From AWTP1-13 sp044868325 (GTDB lineage Bacteria; Pseudomonadota; Alphaproteobacteria; Rhizobiales; Hyphomicrobiaceae): a DNA stretch of 15,251 nt. Position numbers and translations under genes: made by a program. Every line of letters begins with the position of its first letter. Position 1 is the first letter of the stretch. The stretch covers positions 1-15,251 of the forward strand of contig JBIOWI010000246.1 of assembly GCA_044868325.1 (NCBI GenBank). The letters are read 5' to 3'. Under the pieces are notes generated by a model. That model worked only from the letters and a program-made list of their open reading frames with translations. It was not told the origin of the DNA and did not search any database. Of the stretch, positions 1-6,502 are shown piece after piece.

Positions 1-1
1 C

Positions 2-370
2 GTGCGCGGGCCGTTCAATGTGAACGCGCCTGCGATCGCGGCCGGCGTCGCGGCGCTGCAGGACACCGCGCACGTGGAGCGCGCGGTGGCCCACAACGAG
101 AAATGGCTGCCGTGGATGACGGCGGAGTTGGAGAGGATCGGCATTACCGTCACGCCCGGTGCCGGCAACTTCGTGCTGATACACTTCCCCGCGGCCAAGA
201 GCTGGACGGCGGCCGATGCGTTCCTGAAGGCGCGCGGCATCATCTTGCGGCCTGTCGGCGCCTACGGCATTCCCAACGCGCTGCGGCTTACCATCGGCAC
301 CGAGGAGGACAACCGCAAGGTGGTGGCGGCGCTGGCGGAGTTCATGGGTGGCGCATCAGGGGGGGCATAG
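2..370 (+). CDS. hisC: Histidinol-phosphate aminotransferase, C-terminal part (5' end outside window)
   Basis: This is the last 122 codons of a fold-type I PLP aminotransferase. The frame is open at the window edge, so the GTG at base 2 is not a real start. The protein transfers an amino group from glutamate to imidazole-acetol phosphate in histidine synthesis, and many alphaproteobacterial versions also act on phenylpyruvate or hydroxyphenylpyruvate. Visible HisC features are the PFNVN stretch near the start, GAGNFVLIHF, and the C-terminal RGIILRPVGAYGIPNALRLT, whose last Arg (residue 95 of the fragment) is expected to bind the substrate carboxylate. The PLP lysine lies upstream of the window. 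The next gene, a tyrosine-pathway dehydrogenase, starts 9 bp after the stop, so dual use in His and Tyr/Phe synthesis is likely (inference from linkage). Confidence 0.9.
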   Translation: MRGPFNVNAPAIAAGVAALQDTAHVERAVAHNEKWLPWMTAELERIGITVTPGAGNFVLIHFPAAKSWTAADAFLKARGIILRPVGAYGIPNALRLTIGTEEDNRKVVAALAEFMGGASGGA

Positions 371-379
371 GGAGCCATC

Positions 380-1312
380 ATGTCCGCCCCGATGTTCGAG
401 CGCGTCGCCTTGATCGGCCTGGGGCTGATCGGCTCCTCGCTGAGCCACGCCATGCGGCGGGCCGGCCTCGCCCGCGCCATCGTCGGCCACGCGCGCACGC
501 CCAGGACGCGCGAGACGGCGCTGCGGCTGGGGCTCGTCGAGGCGGCCTATGCGACCGCCGCCGAGGCGGCGCGAGGCGCCGACCTCGTCATCCTGTGCGC
601 CCCGGTGGGGGCCTGTGCGGCGCTGGCGAAGGAGATGGCGCCGGCGCTCGGCCGTGGCGCCATCCTGACCGATGTGGGGTCCGTCAAGGGCGCCGTGGTG
701 CGCGACGTGGGTCCGCATGTCCCCAAGGCTGTGCATTTCATCCCCGGCCATCCGATTGCCGGCACGGAGCACTCCGGGCCGGAATCCGGCTTCCCCGAGC
801 TGTTCGATGGGCGCTGGTGCGTGCTGACACCGCCCGCGGGCGCCGATCCGGCGGCCGTGGAGAGGCTCGCCCGGTTCTGGCGCGCCTGCGGCAGCAACGT
901 TGAGGCGATGGACGCCGAGCACCACGACCTGGTGCTGGCCATCACCAGCCACGTGCCGCACCTCATCGCCTACAACATCGTCAACACCGCGCACCACCTG
1001 GAGCGGGTGACGGACACCGAGGTGATCAAGTTCTCCGCCGGCGGTTTCCGGGACTTCACGCGCATCGCCGCCTCCGACCCGGTCATGTGGCGCGACGTGT
1101 TCCTCAACAACAAGGAAGCGGTGCTGGAGATGCTAGGCCGCTTCAGCGAGGACCTAACGGCTCTGCAGCGCGCCATCCGCTACGGCGAGGGCGAGACGCT
1201 GCACCGCCTGTTCACCGAGGCGCGCGCGACGAGGCGCGGCATCATCGAGGCTGGCCAGGATACGCCCGAGCCCGATTTCGGCCGGCACGGCCCCAAAGCT
1301 GCGGACAAATGA
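380..1312 (+). CDS. tyrC: Prephenate/arogenate (cyclohexadienyl) dehydrogenase
   Basis: This cytosolic NAD(P)-dependent enzyme oxidatively decarboxylates prephenate or arogenate on the way to tyrosine. The 310-residue length is normal for the TyrC/TyrA dehydrogenase-only form, with no chorismate mutase or ACT domain. The Rossmann loop GLGLIGSS is at residues 13-20 and VGSVK at 99-103. The catalytic region GHPIAGTEHSG is at 123-133, with the key His at 124 and a second His at 131. The helical C-terminal half includes GGFRDFTRIA. The ATG at 380 is preceded by GGGAG at a suitable distance. The gene follows hisC by 9 bp and its TGA overlaps the ATG of the next gene, so all three are probably one operon. 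Whether prephenate or arogenate is preferred cannot be read from sequence. Confidence 0.93.
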   Translation: MSAPMFERVALIGLGLIGSSLSHAMRRAGLARAIVGHARTPRTRETALRLGLVEAAYATAAEAARGADLVILCAPVGACAALAKEMAPALGRGAILTDVGSVKGAVVRDVGPHVPKAVHFIPGHPIAGTEHSGPESGFPELFDGRWCVLTPPAGADPAAVERLARFWRACGSNVEAMDAEHHDLVLAITSHVPHLIAYNIVNTAHHLERVTDTEVIKFSAGGFRDFTRIAASDPVMWRDVFLNNKEAVLEMLGRFSEDLTALQRAIRYGEGETLHRLFTEARATRRGIIEAGQDTPEPDFGRHGPKAADK

Positions 1313-2055
1313 AAACGGCAGTCGGTAGTCGGCAGTCGGGCGTCGCGGTCGGAAACGAGAGCACGACTGCCGACGCCCGATTGCCGATTGCCGATCTGTG
1401 GGTGTTCGCCTACGGCTCGCTGATGTGGCGCCCAGGCTTTGCTTACCAGGAGGCGCGGCGCGCGCGCCTCACCGGCTACAGCCGTTGCTTCTGCATCTAC
1501 TCGGTGCACCACCGCGGCACGCCCGAGCGGCTCGGCCTGGTGCTGGGCCTCGACCGCGGCGGCGTGTGCGAGGGCGTCGCCTATCGTGTCGCGGCGGCTC
1601 ATGCGGCCGAGACGCGGGCCTATCTCAGGGGGCGCGAGCAGGTGAGCGGCGTCTACCGAGAGACGCTGGTGCCGGTGGAGCTGGAGCATCCGCCGGCGGA
1701 GGCGATGGCGCTCGCCTATATCGTCGAGCGCGCACATCCCGCCTATGCGGGGCGGTTGCCACTCAGCGTCCAAGCGCGGCTGATCCGCGGCGGCAAGGGC
1801 ATATCGGGGGCCAACCTCGACTACCTGGTGAGCACGGTCCGGCACCTTCACGAGCTCGGCATTCGCGAGCCCGAGCTGGAACGGCTGGTGGTCATGGTGG
1901 GGCCGCTGGCGTGGCGGCGCGCCAACGCCCAGCACACCAGCCCCTATGCCGCCGCGCTGGTCCGCGCCGAGCGGCGCCGTCCGCCGCCCGTGCGCCTCGC
2001 CGCCAGTCGGGCCGAGCGCGAGCGCTTCCTGTTCCGGCAGAAGGTCGATCCGTGA
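1309..2055 (+). CDS. ChaC-like gamma-glutamylcyclotransferase
   Basis: This is a 248-residue protein of the ChaC/GGCT fold. The family cleaves the gamma-glutamyl bond, typically of glutathione, to give 5-oxoproline and Cys-Gly in the cytosol. The substrate-loop signature VFAYGSLMWRPGF is at residues 32-44. The likely catalytic Glu is residue 110 in YLRGREQVSGVY. The C-terminal GANLDYLVSTVRHLHELGI (168-186) is typical of ChaC. The ATG at 1309 overlaps the tyrC stop (ATGA), but no good Shine-Dalgarno is visible. Residues 5-29 are encoded by an inverted repeat of 7-bp units (1321-1395) and have no counterpart in the core fold. An in-frame TTG at 1381 is the only obvious later start before the conserved core. 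The C-terminal ~45 residues are Arg-rich and may be an extension. Confidence 0.85.
   Translation: MKTAVGSRQSGVAVGNESTTADARLPIADLWVFAYGSLMWRPGFAYQEARRARLTGYSRCFCIYSVHHRGTPERLGLVLGLDRGGVCEGVAYRVAAAHAAETRAYLRGREQVSGVYRETLVPVELEHPPAEAMALAYIVERAHPAYAGRLPLSVQARLIRGGKGISGANLDYLVSTVRHLHELGIREPELERLVVMVGPLAWRRANAQHTSPYAAALVRAERRRPPPVRLAASRAERERFLFRQKVDP
1321..1395. repeat. Inverted array of 7-bp units (TCGGCA type)
   Basis: The left arm, 1321-1345, reads as successive heptamers GTCGGTA, GTCGGCA, GTCGGGC. The right arm, 1371-1395, is its reverse complement in 21 of 25 positions and reads CGCCCGA, TTGCCGA, TTGCCGA. The spacer is 25 bp. The element covers the tyrC/cyclotransferase junction and is translated as part of the cyclotransferase N-terminus. 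It has the same architecture as the element at 6271-6374 but a different unit sequence. Confidence 0.75.
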
Positions 2056-2178
2056 GGCGGGCGCGATCGCGCGTCCGCTGGGCAGATGAACCTTTCTTCA
2101 CGACGGTGCGTCGAAGAGCCTGTGTTCCTCGCGATGCAAGCGACGGACATGAGCAAGTTCGGAAGAAAGGCTGCGACC

Positions 2179-2463
2179 ATGCTGACTGAGAGAATTGTGG
2201 CGGGTTTCATTCTGGCCGGGCTCGTGAGTGCGGCGATCGCCAGCGACGCCAAGGCCCGATCAGGCAATCTTCGCATATGCCAGGAGGAGTGCGCCGGTAG
2301 CCTGGCCTGCCCCCGGACGTGTGGCGGCAGCGTCGACGGCAAGACCAAGAAGTTGAGACTGCCGCCCCGACCAGAGCCTGAGCCGCCGGTCGTCAAGTCC
2401 TGGCACGACGAGGTGTTTGCGCGCGGCAAGGATGGCGGCGGCGGTGCTGGTGGCGGCCGATAG
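2179..2463 (+). CDS. Small exported Cys-containing protein, function unknown
   Basis: I do not recognise this 94-residue protein. Residues 1-26 look like a Sec signal peptide: a charged start, the hydrophobic run IVAGFILAGLVSAAIA, then a cleavage-like AKA/R. The mature part has four cysteines in ICQEECAGSLACPRTC (residues ~33-48), which could make two disulfides. A Pro/Glu-rich stretch (LRLPPRPEPEPPVV) and a Gly-rich tail follow. I chose the ATG at 2179 because AAAGG lies 8 nt upstream and the signal peptide starts there. In-frame ATGs at 2086 and 2149 would bury the signal peptide. The gene lies 123 bp after the cyclotransferase on the same strand and is convergent with the next gene. It is probably a periplasmic or surface protein of lineage-specific type. 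Confidence 0.6.
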   Translation: MLTERIVAGFILAGLVSAAIASDAKARSGNLRICQEECAGSLACPRTCGGSVDGKTKKLRLPPRPEPEPPVVKSWHDEVFARGKDGGGGAGGGR

Positions 2464-2593
2464 CGCGGTTCACGATCCGGCAACGTAGGGCGCAATCGTG
2501 CGTCAGCGCGAATGCGCCGATGCGACCTCTCCGCAAGCGATGAGTCTGTGGCGAGGTTGGATCGGTGCTATCGCGCAGTCGCGCGACAGCACC
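2464..2593. other. Convergent spacer, no gene seen
   Basis: These 130 bp lie between two convergent genes. Small inverted repeats are present, such as GGCGCA pairing with TGCGCC near 2488-2518, but there is no T-tract on either strand. A clear intrinsic terminator is therefore not supported. Confidence 0.5.
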
Positions 2594-3520
2594 CTACGCG
2601 TCGAGGCCGAGCATGGCGGCGGCGTTGGCGCTGACGAGGCGGCGGATGTCGGCCTCGGTCACCTGGAGGTCGAGCAGCATCTCGACGATGGCGCGGAAGC
2701 CCTCGACCGGCCGCACTGAGCCGGTGAGGCCGAGGTCTGACGACAGGATGGTGCGCTCCACGCCCGCTATGCCGATCAGGTGCTTGAGGTCGGCGGCGCT
2801 GAAGCGCTTCGAGCGCCCCTCCACGAACATGCAGATGGAATGCTCCATGGCGACGCCCGCGGCGGCGAGGTCGCGGATGTCGGCGTCGCCGGCCCCGACC
2901 ATGTAGGTCGGATGGTTGACCAGCATCTTCTTGACGCCGCGCGCCTTGGCCTCGGCGAACACCGGGTGCAGCTCCGCCACCGGCAGGTGCCCGCCGGCCA
3001 GGACGATGTCGCCCTCCGCGATCAGGTCCAGGATCCGCTTCACGGGGTCGAGAAGATCGCCCCTCTCATCCAGGGCGCTCAGCGGGACGGCGTCGAGCAT
3101 TCTCTGCGCGGTCTTGGGGAACGTCTTGGTCCTGCCGGACTCGACATGGGCGATGTGGTTGGCGGCCGACACCGTGGGCAGCCACACGATCCTCGCGCCG
3201 AGCTTGATCGCGTGGTCCACCGCATGAGGGTTCCATCCCCCCACGGCGTTGTTCAGCACGATGCCGGAGAAGAGGCGCACGCCGGTTTCCTTGAGGAACA
3301 GCTTCTCCAGGATGGCCGCGTGCGCCATGCCCGGATAGTAGTGGTCCTTGTAGACCACCGCCTTGAACCCGGCCGCCGCGGCATCCATCAGGGCGTCGTG
3401 GTGGTCGAGGATGCGCGGCATCGCAGCCGGACCGCTGTGGCAGTGCAGGTCGATGGCCCCCACGAGCAGCTCCGTCACCTGCTCGGCGCGCGACTGGGAT
3501 TGCGAGGACGGCGAGGTCAT
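2594..3520 (-). CDS. DUF6282 family amidohydrolase-like protein
   Basis: This is a 308-residue TIM-barrel metal hydrolase of the amidohydrolase/PHP type, assigned to DUF6282 by overall pattern. Likely metal ligands occur in the expected order. IDLHCHSG gives Asp24, His26 and His28, YKDHYYPG gives Lys58 and His60, then come AGGHLP (His178), VNHPTYM (His203) and ILSSDLGLTG (Asp262). This is the HxH...K/H...H...H...D layout of amidohydrolases. No signal peptide is present, so it is cytosolic. The substrate is unknown. It is the last gene of a three-gene minus-strand module after a cupin and an HpcH/HpaI aldolase, so hydrolysis of an intermediate in a small catabolic pathway is a fair inference. 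The start could also be the ATG at 3529, and neither start has a strong Shine-Dalgarno. It begins about 20-30 nt after the cupin stop. Confidence 0.8.
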   Translation of the reverse strand: MTSPSSQSQSRAEQVTELLVGAIDLHCHSGPAAMPRILDHHDALMDAAAAGFKAVVYKDHYYPGMAHAAILEKLFLKETGVRLFSGIVLNNAVGGWNPHAVDHAIKLGARIVWLPTVSAANHIAHVESGRTKTFPKTAQRMLDAVPLSALDERGDLLDPVKRILDLIAEGDIVLAGGHLPVAELHPVFAEAKARGVKKMLVNHPTYMVGAGDADIRDLAAAGVAMEHSICMFVEGRSKRFSAADLKHLIGIAGVERTILSSDLGLTGSVRPVEGFRAIVEMLLDLQVTEADIRRLVSANAAAMLGLDA

Positions 3521-3549
3521 GGAGGGCATCTCGAAGGTGGAGGGCGGCG

Positions 3550-4461
3550 TCAGCCCTTGCTGCCCGGCATCGGATAGTCGGCCGCATTGAGCACCCAGCC
3601 GGGCTTCTGGGAGAAGTCCATCCTGGGCGGCGAGAACAGGTCGACCATCTGGTTGAGGCCTGGGTTGACCGAGCGCGAGGTGTGCACCGTCGGCGGCGGG
3701 ATCACCGTCAGCGACGGGGCGGCGCAGTGGGCGTGCTCGTCCTCGCGCCAGATCTCCATGTTGGGCGTCCAGGGCCAGCGGATGTCGTGGATGTAGGCGC
3801 CGTCGAGCACCAGCGAGCCCTGCTCGAAGTCGTCGTGGTGGTGCGGCGAGAGCTTGGTGATGTCGCGCGGTCCCACCCTGGGGTCCAGGTAGTTGATCAT
3901 CAGCGTGGTGCACCGGAAGATGCGGCCGAAGCGGCCGGTCTCGCCCTTAACCTCCAGGCTGTACACGCGCACCCTGAACCCGTCCTTCGGCTCGGGCCAG
4001 GGCTCGAACGGCGGGAGGTTGGGCTGCGGGGCGGCGTAGGCCGCCGCGTTCTGGCACTTGGCGGCGAGATCGGCCGAGCGGGTCGAGAACAGGCGCACGA
4101 TGCGCCCGCCGGTCGGCACCCGCACCGTGCTGTCGCCGGGCGGCACGAAGACGATCGAGCAGGGCTCCACGGCCGTCTCGCCCGCCGGGGTCGCGACCTC
4201 CAGCCTGGTGGCCTTGTCCGGGACAACGATGGCCCATTCGTCGATCTGGCCCCTGCGCGAGAATGTGCCGCCCTCCGCCGCCTCCGTGTAGGCCACCAGG
4301 AAGTTCTGGCCGCGCGCGTACCAGACCTTGCCGTCCGGGCCGTCCTCCTGCGGCGGCGTCTCGTAGAAGCGGCAGTAGCTCGCCGGCGCGAAGGCCGTGG
4401 GGACCTTGCTCGCTGGGGGCGGGGCCGAAAGCGCGGCGCGCGGGTCTGAGGCGGCGTACAT
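3550..4461 (-). CDS. Two-domain cupin protein
   Basis: This 303-residue protein has two beta-barrel halves. The N-terminal half, residues ~45-130, looks cupin-like (DEWAIVVPD; CSIVFVPPGDSTVRVPTGG) but lacks the usual His/Glu metal ligands. The C-terminal half, ~185-275, has a clear metal-binding cupin motif: SPHHHDDFEQGSLVLDG supplies His207-209 and Glu213, and PPPTVHTSR supplies His260. His243 and His245 (DEHAHC) are close by. Family members include dioxygenases, isomerases and sugar or acid-binding enzymes, so the reaction cannot be named. The ATG at 4461 has GGAG 4 nt upstream. The gene lies 53 nt after the aldolase and ~30 nt before the DUF6282 hydrolase on the same strand, so the three probably act on one substrate. 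Confidence 0.8.
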   Translation of the reverse strand: MYAASDPRAALSAPPPASKVPTAFAPASYCRFYETPPQEDGPDGKVWYARGQNFLVAYTEAAEGGTFSRRGQIDEWAIVVPDKATRLEVATPAGETAVEPCSIVFVPPGDSTVRVPTGGRIVRLFSTRSADLAAKCQNAAAYAAPQPNLPPFEPWPEPKDGFRVRVYSLEVKGETGRFGRIFRCTTLMINYLDPRVGPRDITKLSPHHHDDFEQGSLVLDGAYIHDIRWPWTPNMEIWREDEHAHCAAPSLTVIPPPTVHTSRSVNPGLNQMVDLFSPPRMDFSQKPGWVLNAADYPMPGSKG

Positions 4462-4514
4462 AGGGCTCCTGTGCTCCTCGAAAGTGTCTGGGTTCCGGCG
4501 TGAGCCGTCCTGCG

Positions 4515-5303
4515 TCAGCGGCCGAGGTCGGCCATCTCGGCGAGCGTCTGGCCGGCAATCCTGCGGAGGAATCCCTGGTCGGACGAGACGATGAAGGCGC
4601 TGGCGCCCAGCTCCTTGAAGCCCTTGGCCTCGGCGGCGCTCCCCACCATGACGCAGACCGGCTTGGCCGCACGCTTGGCCGCCGCCATCACCGTATCGAC
4701 GGCGGCCTTCACCGGGGGCGCATCGTTGGCCGCGGCCCCCAGCGCGACCGTCAGATCGCCACGCCCGATGAAGGCGCCGTCGATGCCCTCTACGGCAAGG
4801 ATGGAGTCGATGTCGTCGAGCGCCTCCGGGTCCTCGATCATCGCGATCGCGGTCGTCGTCTCGTCCGACCGCGCCACGTGCTCCCACACCTTGCCCACGC
4901 CGTACCCCCCGGCGCGGGACGAGCCGGAATAGCCGCGCTTGCCGCCCCTGTAGCGGCAGGCGGCGGCGATCTCGCGCGCCTTGGCGGCGCTGGAGACATG
5001 CGGGATGAGAACGCCAACGGCGCCGCAATCGAGCACCCGCAGGATGCCGGCCGGATCGGCCGACGGGACGCGCACGATCCCGGCCGTGCCGGACGCCCGC
5101 GCCGCCAGCAGGGCCACATCGGTAGCCTGCGGATCGAAGGGCGCGTGCTCCTCGTCGATGACGACGAAGTCGAAGCCGAGACCGCCGAGGATCTCGATGG
5201 CATGCGGCGTCGGCGTCTTGATGAAAGTGCCCGTGAGCGTCTCGCGGGCGGTGAAGCGCGCACGAAAGCTCGACGGCGGCGGTCTGCTGCCCGGCTCGGC
5301 CAT
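4515..5303 (-). CDS. HpcH/HpaI family aldolase (class II, pyruvate-type)
   Basis: This is a 262-residue cytosolic TIM-barrel aldolase. The family cleaves 4-hydroxy-2-oxoacids to pyruvate plus an aldehyde, or related acyl-CoA substrates, using a divalent metal. Visible signatures are FDFVVIDEEHAPFD with the catalytic-type His53, IVRVPSADP with Arg78, GAVGVLIPHVSSAAKAR (95-110), AMIEDPEA with metal ligand Glu157, and AFIGRGDLTVALG with metal ligand Asp183. The last motif differs from the common FIGPADLSASLG (Pro to Arg and Ala to Gly before the Asp), which may shift substrate range. I used the ATG at 5303 because upstream codons do not fit the family, although its Shine-Dalgarno is weak. It is the first gene of the minus-strand module and is divergent from an IclR regulator. 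Confidence 0.88.
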   Translation of the reverse strand: MAEPGSRPPPSSFRARFTARETLTGTFIKTPTPHAIEILGGLGFDFVVIDEEHAPFDPQATDVALLAARASGTAGIVRVPSADPAGILRVLDCGAVGVLIPHVSSAAKAREIAAACRYRGGKRGYSGSSRAGGYGVGKVWEHVARSDETTTAIAMIEDPEALDDIDSILAVEGIDGAFIGRGDLTVALGAAANDAPPVKAAVDTVMAAAKRAAKPVCVMVGSAAEAKGFKELGASAFIVSSDQGFLRRIAGQTLAEMADLGR

Positions 5304-5356
5304 GGGAAAGCTGCCTGCGAACGGAGTTGAATACCCGGAGCGACCTGAACGATCCC

Positions 5357-5377
5357 TTGGAAAGACTTTCTTGCCAA
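5357..5377. promoter_or_regulatory. 21-bp palindrome, candidate operator for the IclR regulator
   Basis: The site reads TTGG-A-AAGA-CTT-TCTT-G-CCAA. Eight of ten base pairs are symmetric around a central T. It lies in the 147-bp spacer between the divergent aldolase (start 5303) and IclR gene (start 5451). This is the usual place for an IclR-type regulator to control both its own gene and its target operon. Binding is inferred, not shown. Confidence 0.45.
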
Positions 5378-5412
5378 ACGTCGCGACATGCGGCCACACT
5401 CACCGCCGGTCG

Positions 5413-5427
5413 TTCCACGATGCGGAA
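5413..5427. promoter_or_regulatory. Weaker inverted repeat TTCC-N7-GGAA near the iclR start
   Basis: TTCC (5413-5416) and GGAA (5424-5427) are separated by 7 bp, ending 23 bp before the regulator ATG. It is short enough to be chance. If real it could be an autoregulatory site downstream of the larger palindrome at 5357. Confidence 0.2.
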
Positions 5428-5450
5428 TCGCTGCGCCATGGAGCCCCCTC

Positions 5451-6245
5451 ATGCATCCGGTGTCGCCCGCGCGTCCCGATCCCCACGTCCAGTCCGTCAC
5501 CCGGGCGCTCAGCCTGTTGGCGGAGATGAATCGCCAGCGCCTCGCCACGGTCCGCCACCTGCATGCCGCAACGGGCCTGCCGAAGGCCACCATCGTGCGG
5601 CTGCTGCGGACGCTGGCGGCCGCGGGATACGTGGCCAACGACAAGCGCCAGGGCGGCTATCTCGTCACGTCGCAGGTGCAGTCGCTGAGCTGCGGCTATC
5701 ACGGCGACCCGCTGGTGGTCGAGGCCGGGCGCCCGTGGGCGCTGGAGTTTACGCGCCGTCACCGCTGGCCGATCGCCATCGCCGTGCTCGACCGCGACGC
5801 CGTCATCATACGCTTCAGTACAATCCCCGACAGCCCGATCTCCCCCTTCCACGCCACCGTCAACATGCGGTTGTGCCTGCTGACGCGCGCGCTCGGCCGC
5901 GCCTATCTCGCGTTCTGCCCGCCGGCCGAGCGGGACGTGCTGCTGGCGTCGCTTGAGGCGTCGTCGCACCCCGAGGATGCGGGCGCCAGGAACCGCGCAG
6001 CCTGCCTGCGCATGCTCGATGTCGCGCAACGTGCGGGCTATGCGCAGCGGGCGGCCAATGTCGAGCCGCGCTCCTCATCCACCATCGCCGTCCCAATCCG
6101 GCACGGCAGCGGCGTGCTTGCCTCCGTCGGCATGACCTACTTCAAGTCGGCCGTGCAGCGCCGCGACGTGGCCGAACGCTATGTGCCCCTGCTGCAGGAG
6201 CTTGCCCGCAACATCGAGGCGAGCGTAGCCAACCTCGGCCGCTGA
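5451..6245 (+). CDS. IclR-family transcriptional regulator
   Basis: This is a 264-residue DNA-binding regulator. The N-terminal winged helix-turn-helix covers residues ~12-75: the IclR-like opening VQSVTRALSLLAEMNRQR, then LHAATGLPKATIVRLLRTLAAAGYV with the recognition helix near 43-55. The C-terminal GAF-like effector domain (~90-255) ends in PIRHGSGVLASVGMTYF. The subtype resembles MhpR-like regulators of aromatic breakdown (family impression, not proof). I chose the ATG at 5451 because GGAG sits 7 nt upstream; the longer start at 5388 adds residues without family support. It is transcribed away from the aldolase-cupin-DUF6282 module and is followed, after a repeat-filled spacer, by a Bug-type receptor. 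It most likely responds to the substrate of that module. Confidence 0.9.
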   Translation: MHPVSPARPDPHVQSVTRALSLLAEMNRQRLATVRHLHAATGLPKATIVRLLRTLAAAGYVANDKRQGGYLVTSQVQSLSCGYHGDPLVVEAGRPWALEFTRRHRWPIAIAVLDRDAVIIRFSTIPDSPISPFHATVNMRLCLLTRALGRAYLAFCPPAERDVLLASLEASSHPEDAGARNRAACLRMLDVAQRAGYAQRAANVEPRSSSTIAVPIRHGSGVLASVGMTYFKSAVQRRDVAERYVPLLQELARNIEASVANLGR

Positions 6246-6246
6246 A

Positions 6247-6269
6247 GGCGGGGGCCGCGGCTTCCCGCC
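6247..6269 (+). other. GC-rich hairpin just after the iclR stop
   Basis: GGCGGG (6247-6252) pairs with CCCGCC (6264-6269) around an 11-nt loop. It begins one base after the iclR stop codon. There is no T-tract, so it may stabilise the 3' end of the transcript rather than terminate it. Confidence 0.35.
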
Positions 6270-6270
6270 C

Positions 6271-6374
6271 GGTGAGCGAATGGCGTATGGCCAATGGCGG
6301 ATGGGGCGCTTCATTCGCCATTTGCGCACCACTCGCCATTCGCCACTCGCCATTCACCATTCACCATTCACCAC
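6271..6374. repeat. Inverted array of 7-bp units (GCGAATG / ATTCGCC type)
   Basis: The left half has four heptamers: GCGAATG, GCGTATG, GCCAATG, GCGGATG (6276-6303). The right half has six in inverted sense: ACTCGCC, ATTCGCC, ACTCGCC, then ATTCACC three times (6331-6372). A further ATTCGCC lies at 6313-6319. The whole unit is ~104 bp, fills the spacer after iclR and could fold into a long imperfect hairpin. No protein-coding role is evident. Confidence 0.8.
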
Positions 6375-6391
6375 GTAGGGCATTCCGTACT

Positions 6392-6445
6392 ACGAAACGC
6401 GCGCGAATTACGAGTGCCGCAGGTTGGCGGCACGGTACGTTTCGT
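6392..6445. promoter_or_regulatory. Two overlapping inverted repeats upstream of the Bug receptor gene
   Basis: ACGAAACG (6392-6399) is exactly reverse-complementary to CGTTTCGT (6438-6445). Between them lies a second perfect inverted repeat, TGCCGC-N6-GCGGCA (6415-6432). They lie 58-111 bp before the ATG at 6503, where operator sites or a structured 5' leader would be expected. No clear -35/-10 pair was identified. Confidence 0.3.
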
Positions 6446-6502
6446 TCTCGAACAAAGCCTCCGCCACCAAGGGGGCGCGCGAGAATTGTGGGGAGGAACG
6501 AC

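Noticed and set aside
2061..2072. Perfect 12-bp palindrome GCGCGATCGCGC after the cyclotransferase gene, with a GGCGATCGCC inside the next gene (2234-2243), recalling HIP1-like GCGATCGC sites
   Set aside because: Short GC palindromes are expected by chance at this base composition, and two copies do not show over-representation.
2464..2593. Possible bidirectional terminator between convergent genes
   Set aside because: Only short GC stems with no T-tract on either strand.
6271..6374. CRISPR-like array in the heptamer repeat region
   Set aside because: Units are 7 bp with no unique spacers and the two halves are inverted. There is no cas gene nearby.
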